Shown here: piece by piece, positions 6,474-6,536 of the stretch | Numbering within the stretch: the first letter of the stretch is position 1 | Layout of the letters: every line of letters begins with the position of its first letter | From: Victivallales bacterium | GTDB lineage: Bacteria; Verrucomicrobiota; Lentisphaeria; Victivallales; Victivallaceae | NCBI GenBank assembly: GCA_030634125.1 | Contig: DAOWBJ010000102.1 | Span: forward strand, 1 to 6,536 | DNA length: 6,536 nt | Reading direction: 5' to 3' | Translations under genes and position numbers: made by a program | Notes under the pieces: model-generated | Told to the model about the DNA's origin: nothing | Databases searched by the model: none | What the model saw: the letters and a program-made list of their open reading frames with translations, nothing else

Positions 6474-6536
6474 GGTCATCTGAAATGACGCAATCCTGGT
6501 CATCTGAAATGACGCAATCCTGGTCATCTGAAATGA
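6474..6536 (+). repeat. 24-bp tandem repeat (2.6 copies, running off the edge)
   Basis: Units start GGTCATCTGAAATGA and end CGCAATCCT. Two complete copies lie at 6474-6497 and 6498-6521, with 15 bases of a third at 6522-6536. The copies are identical. Each contains the imperfect palindrome TCATCTGAAATGA. Being 24 bases long, the unit keeps the hsdR frame open and codes for SSEMTQSW repeated. It takes the place of the usual HsdR end after DVKNISSL. Confidence 0.88.

Larger units (their letters stand above)
4049..6536 (+). pseudogene. hsdR: hsdR, type I restriction subunit R (EcoEI/EcoAI-like), multiply disrupted and cut by window edge
   Basis: Read through its lesions, this is an HsdR of about 800 residues, the motor-nuclease of a type I enzyme that translocates and cleaves DNA. 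The N-terminal nuclease region has D55, E69 and K71 (IADYILVYKG...VVEAK) and a QxxxY motif (QAKEY, 83-87). Walker A is ATGTGKT (182-188). The Walker B DECH is at bases 4993-5004, GLTATPKR at 5074-5097, and the motif VI-like QIVGRGTRLF at 5647-5676. A cysteine-rich insert and an EcoEI-type C-terminal domain follow. Reading frames are 4049-4668, then 4737-5703 (+2 shift after a 68-bp insertion, with TAA at 4736-4738), then 5711 to the edge (+1 shift after a 7-bp duplication). An in-frame TAA lies at 5044-5046. The C terminus after about 6466 is replaced by repeats. Catalytic motifs are all still recognisable, so inactivation is probably recent. GGAG at 4037-4040 precedes the ATG by eight bases. 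Confidence 0.93.

Noticed and set aside
4049..6536. Programmed frameshifting or stop-codon recoding of hsdR
   Set aside because: The breaks are an inserted repeat, a tandem duplication and a lone TAA, with no slippery site or structure seen. TAA is also used as a normal stop elsewhere in the window.

Overview
The window is a bacterial type I restriction-modification (R-M) island. The restriction gene is broken in several places, while three accessory genes around it have intact frames. All supported genes lie on the + strand. The left gene is AT-rich (18 G/C in 60 bases at 1441-1500, hand count) and the right end is balanced (30 G/C in 60 at 6121-6180), so the locus looks like a mosaic. The sequence does not identify the organism. 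The short AATTGA/TTGACAATTG-type repeats are, from memory, common in Bacteroidota-like and other environmental genomes, but this is only a weak hint.

Layout. (1) 2-1900: 3' part of a large gene, open at the left edge. It encodes the end of a GHKL-type ATPase region, a middle region with a coiled coil, and a C-terminal PD-(D/E)xK nuclease-like domain, resembling the MutL/MORC-like ATPase-nuclease proteins of R-M operons. (2) 1912-2025: a 37-codon remnant of the extreme C terminus of an HsdS specificity subunit. (3) 2026-2081: four tandem copies of a 14-bp repeat. The last copy supplies a consensus -35 box for a likely sigma70-type promoter (2068-2096). (4) 2122-3141: an intact RhuM-family gene. 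(5) 3134-3211: a stranded duplicate of the hsdR 5' end. (6) 3204-4046: an intact Bro-N (BRO/antirepressor-like) gene. (7) 4049-6536: hsdR of the EcoEI/EcoAI (type IB-like) family, running off the right edge.

hsdR is a pseudogene with separable lesions. A 68-bp repeat element lies at 4669-4736, and removing it in silico restores the frame exactly. There is an in-frame TAA at 5044-5046 and a 7-bp tandem duplication at 5697-5710 (+1 frameshift). At the end, a 24-bp tandem repeat (6474-6536) replaces the expected C-terminal residues. Without these changes the frame reads as an ordinary HsdR of about 800 residues: nuclease, two helicase domains, a cysteine-rich insert, and the EcoEI-type C-terminal domain.

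How the genes relate: the ancestral arrangement was probably hsdM/hsdS - rhuM - hsdR, with the rhuM stop overlapping the hsdR start by 8 bases, as still seen at 3134-3141. The Bro-N gene now sits between two copies of the hsdR start. The ATPase-nuclease gene lies where most of hsdS should be. The best candidate for something under-described is this set of intact accessory genes (ATPase-nuclease, RhuM, Bro-N) in a locus whose restriction subunit has been lost. Whether they act together cannot be decided from the sequence alone.
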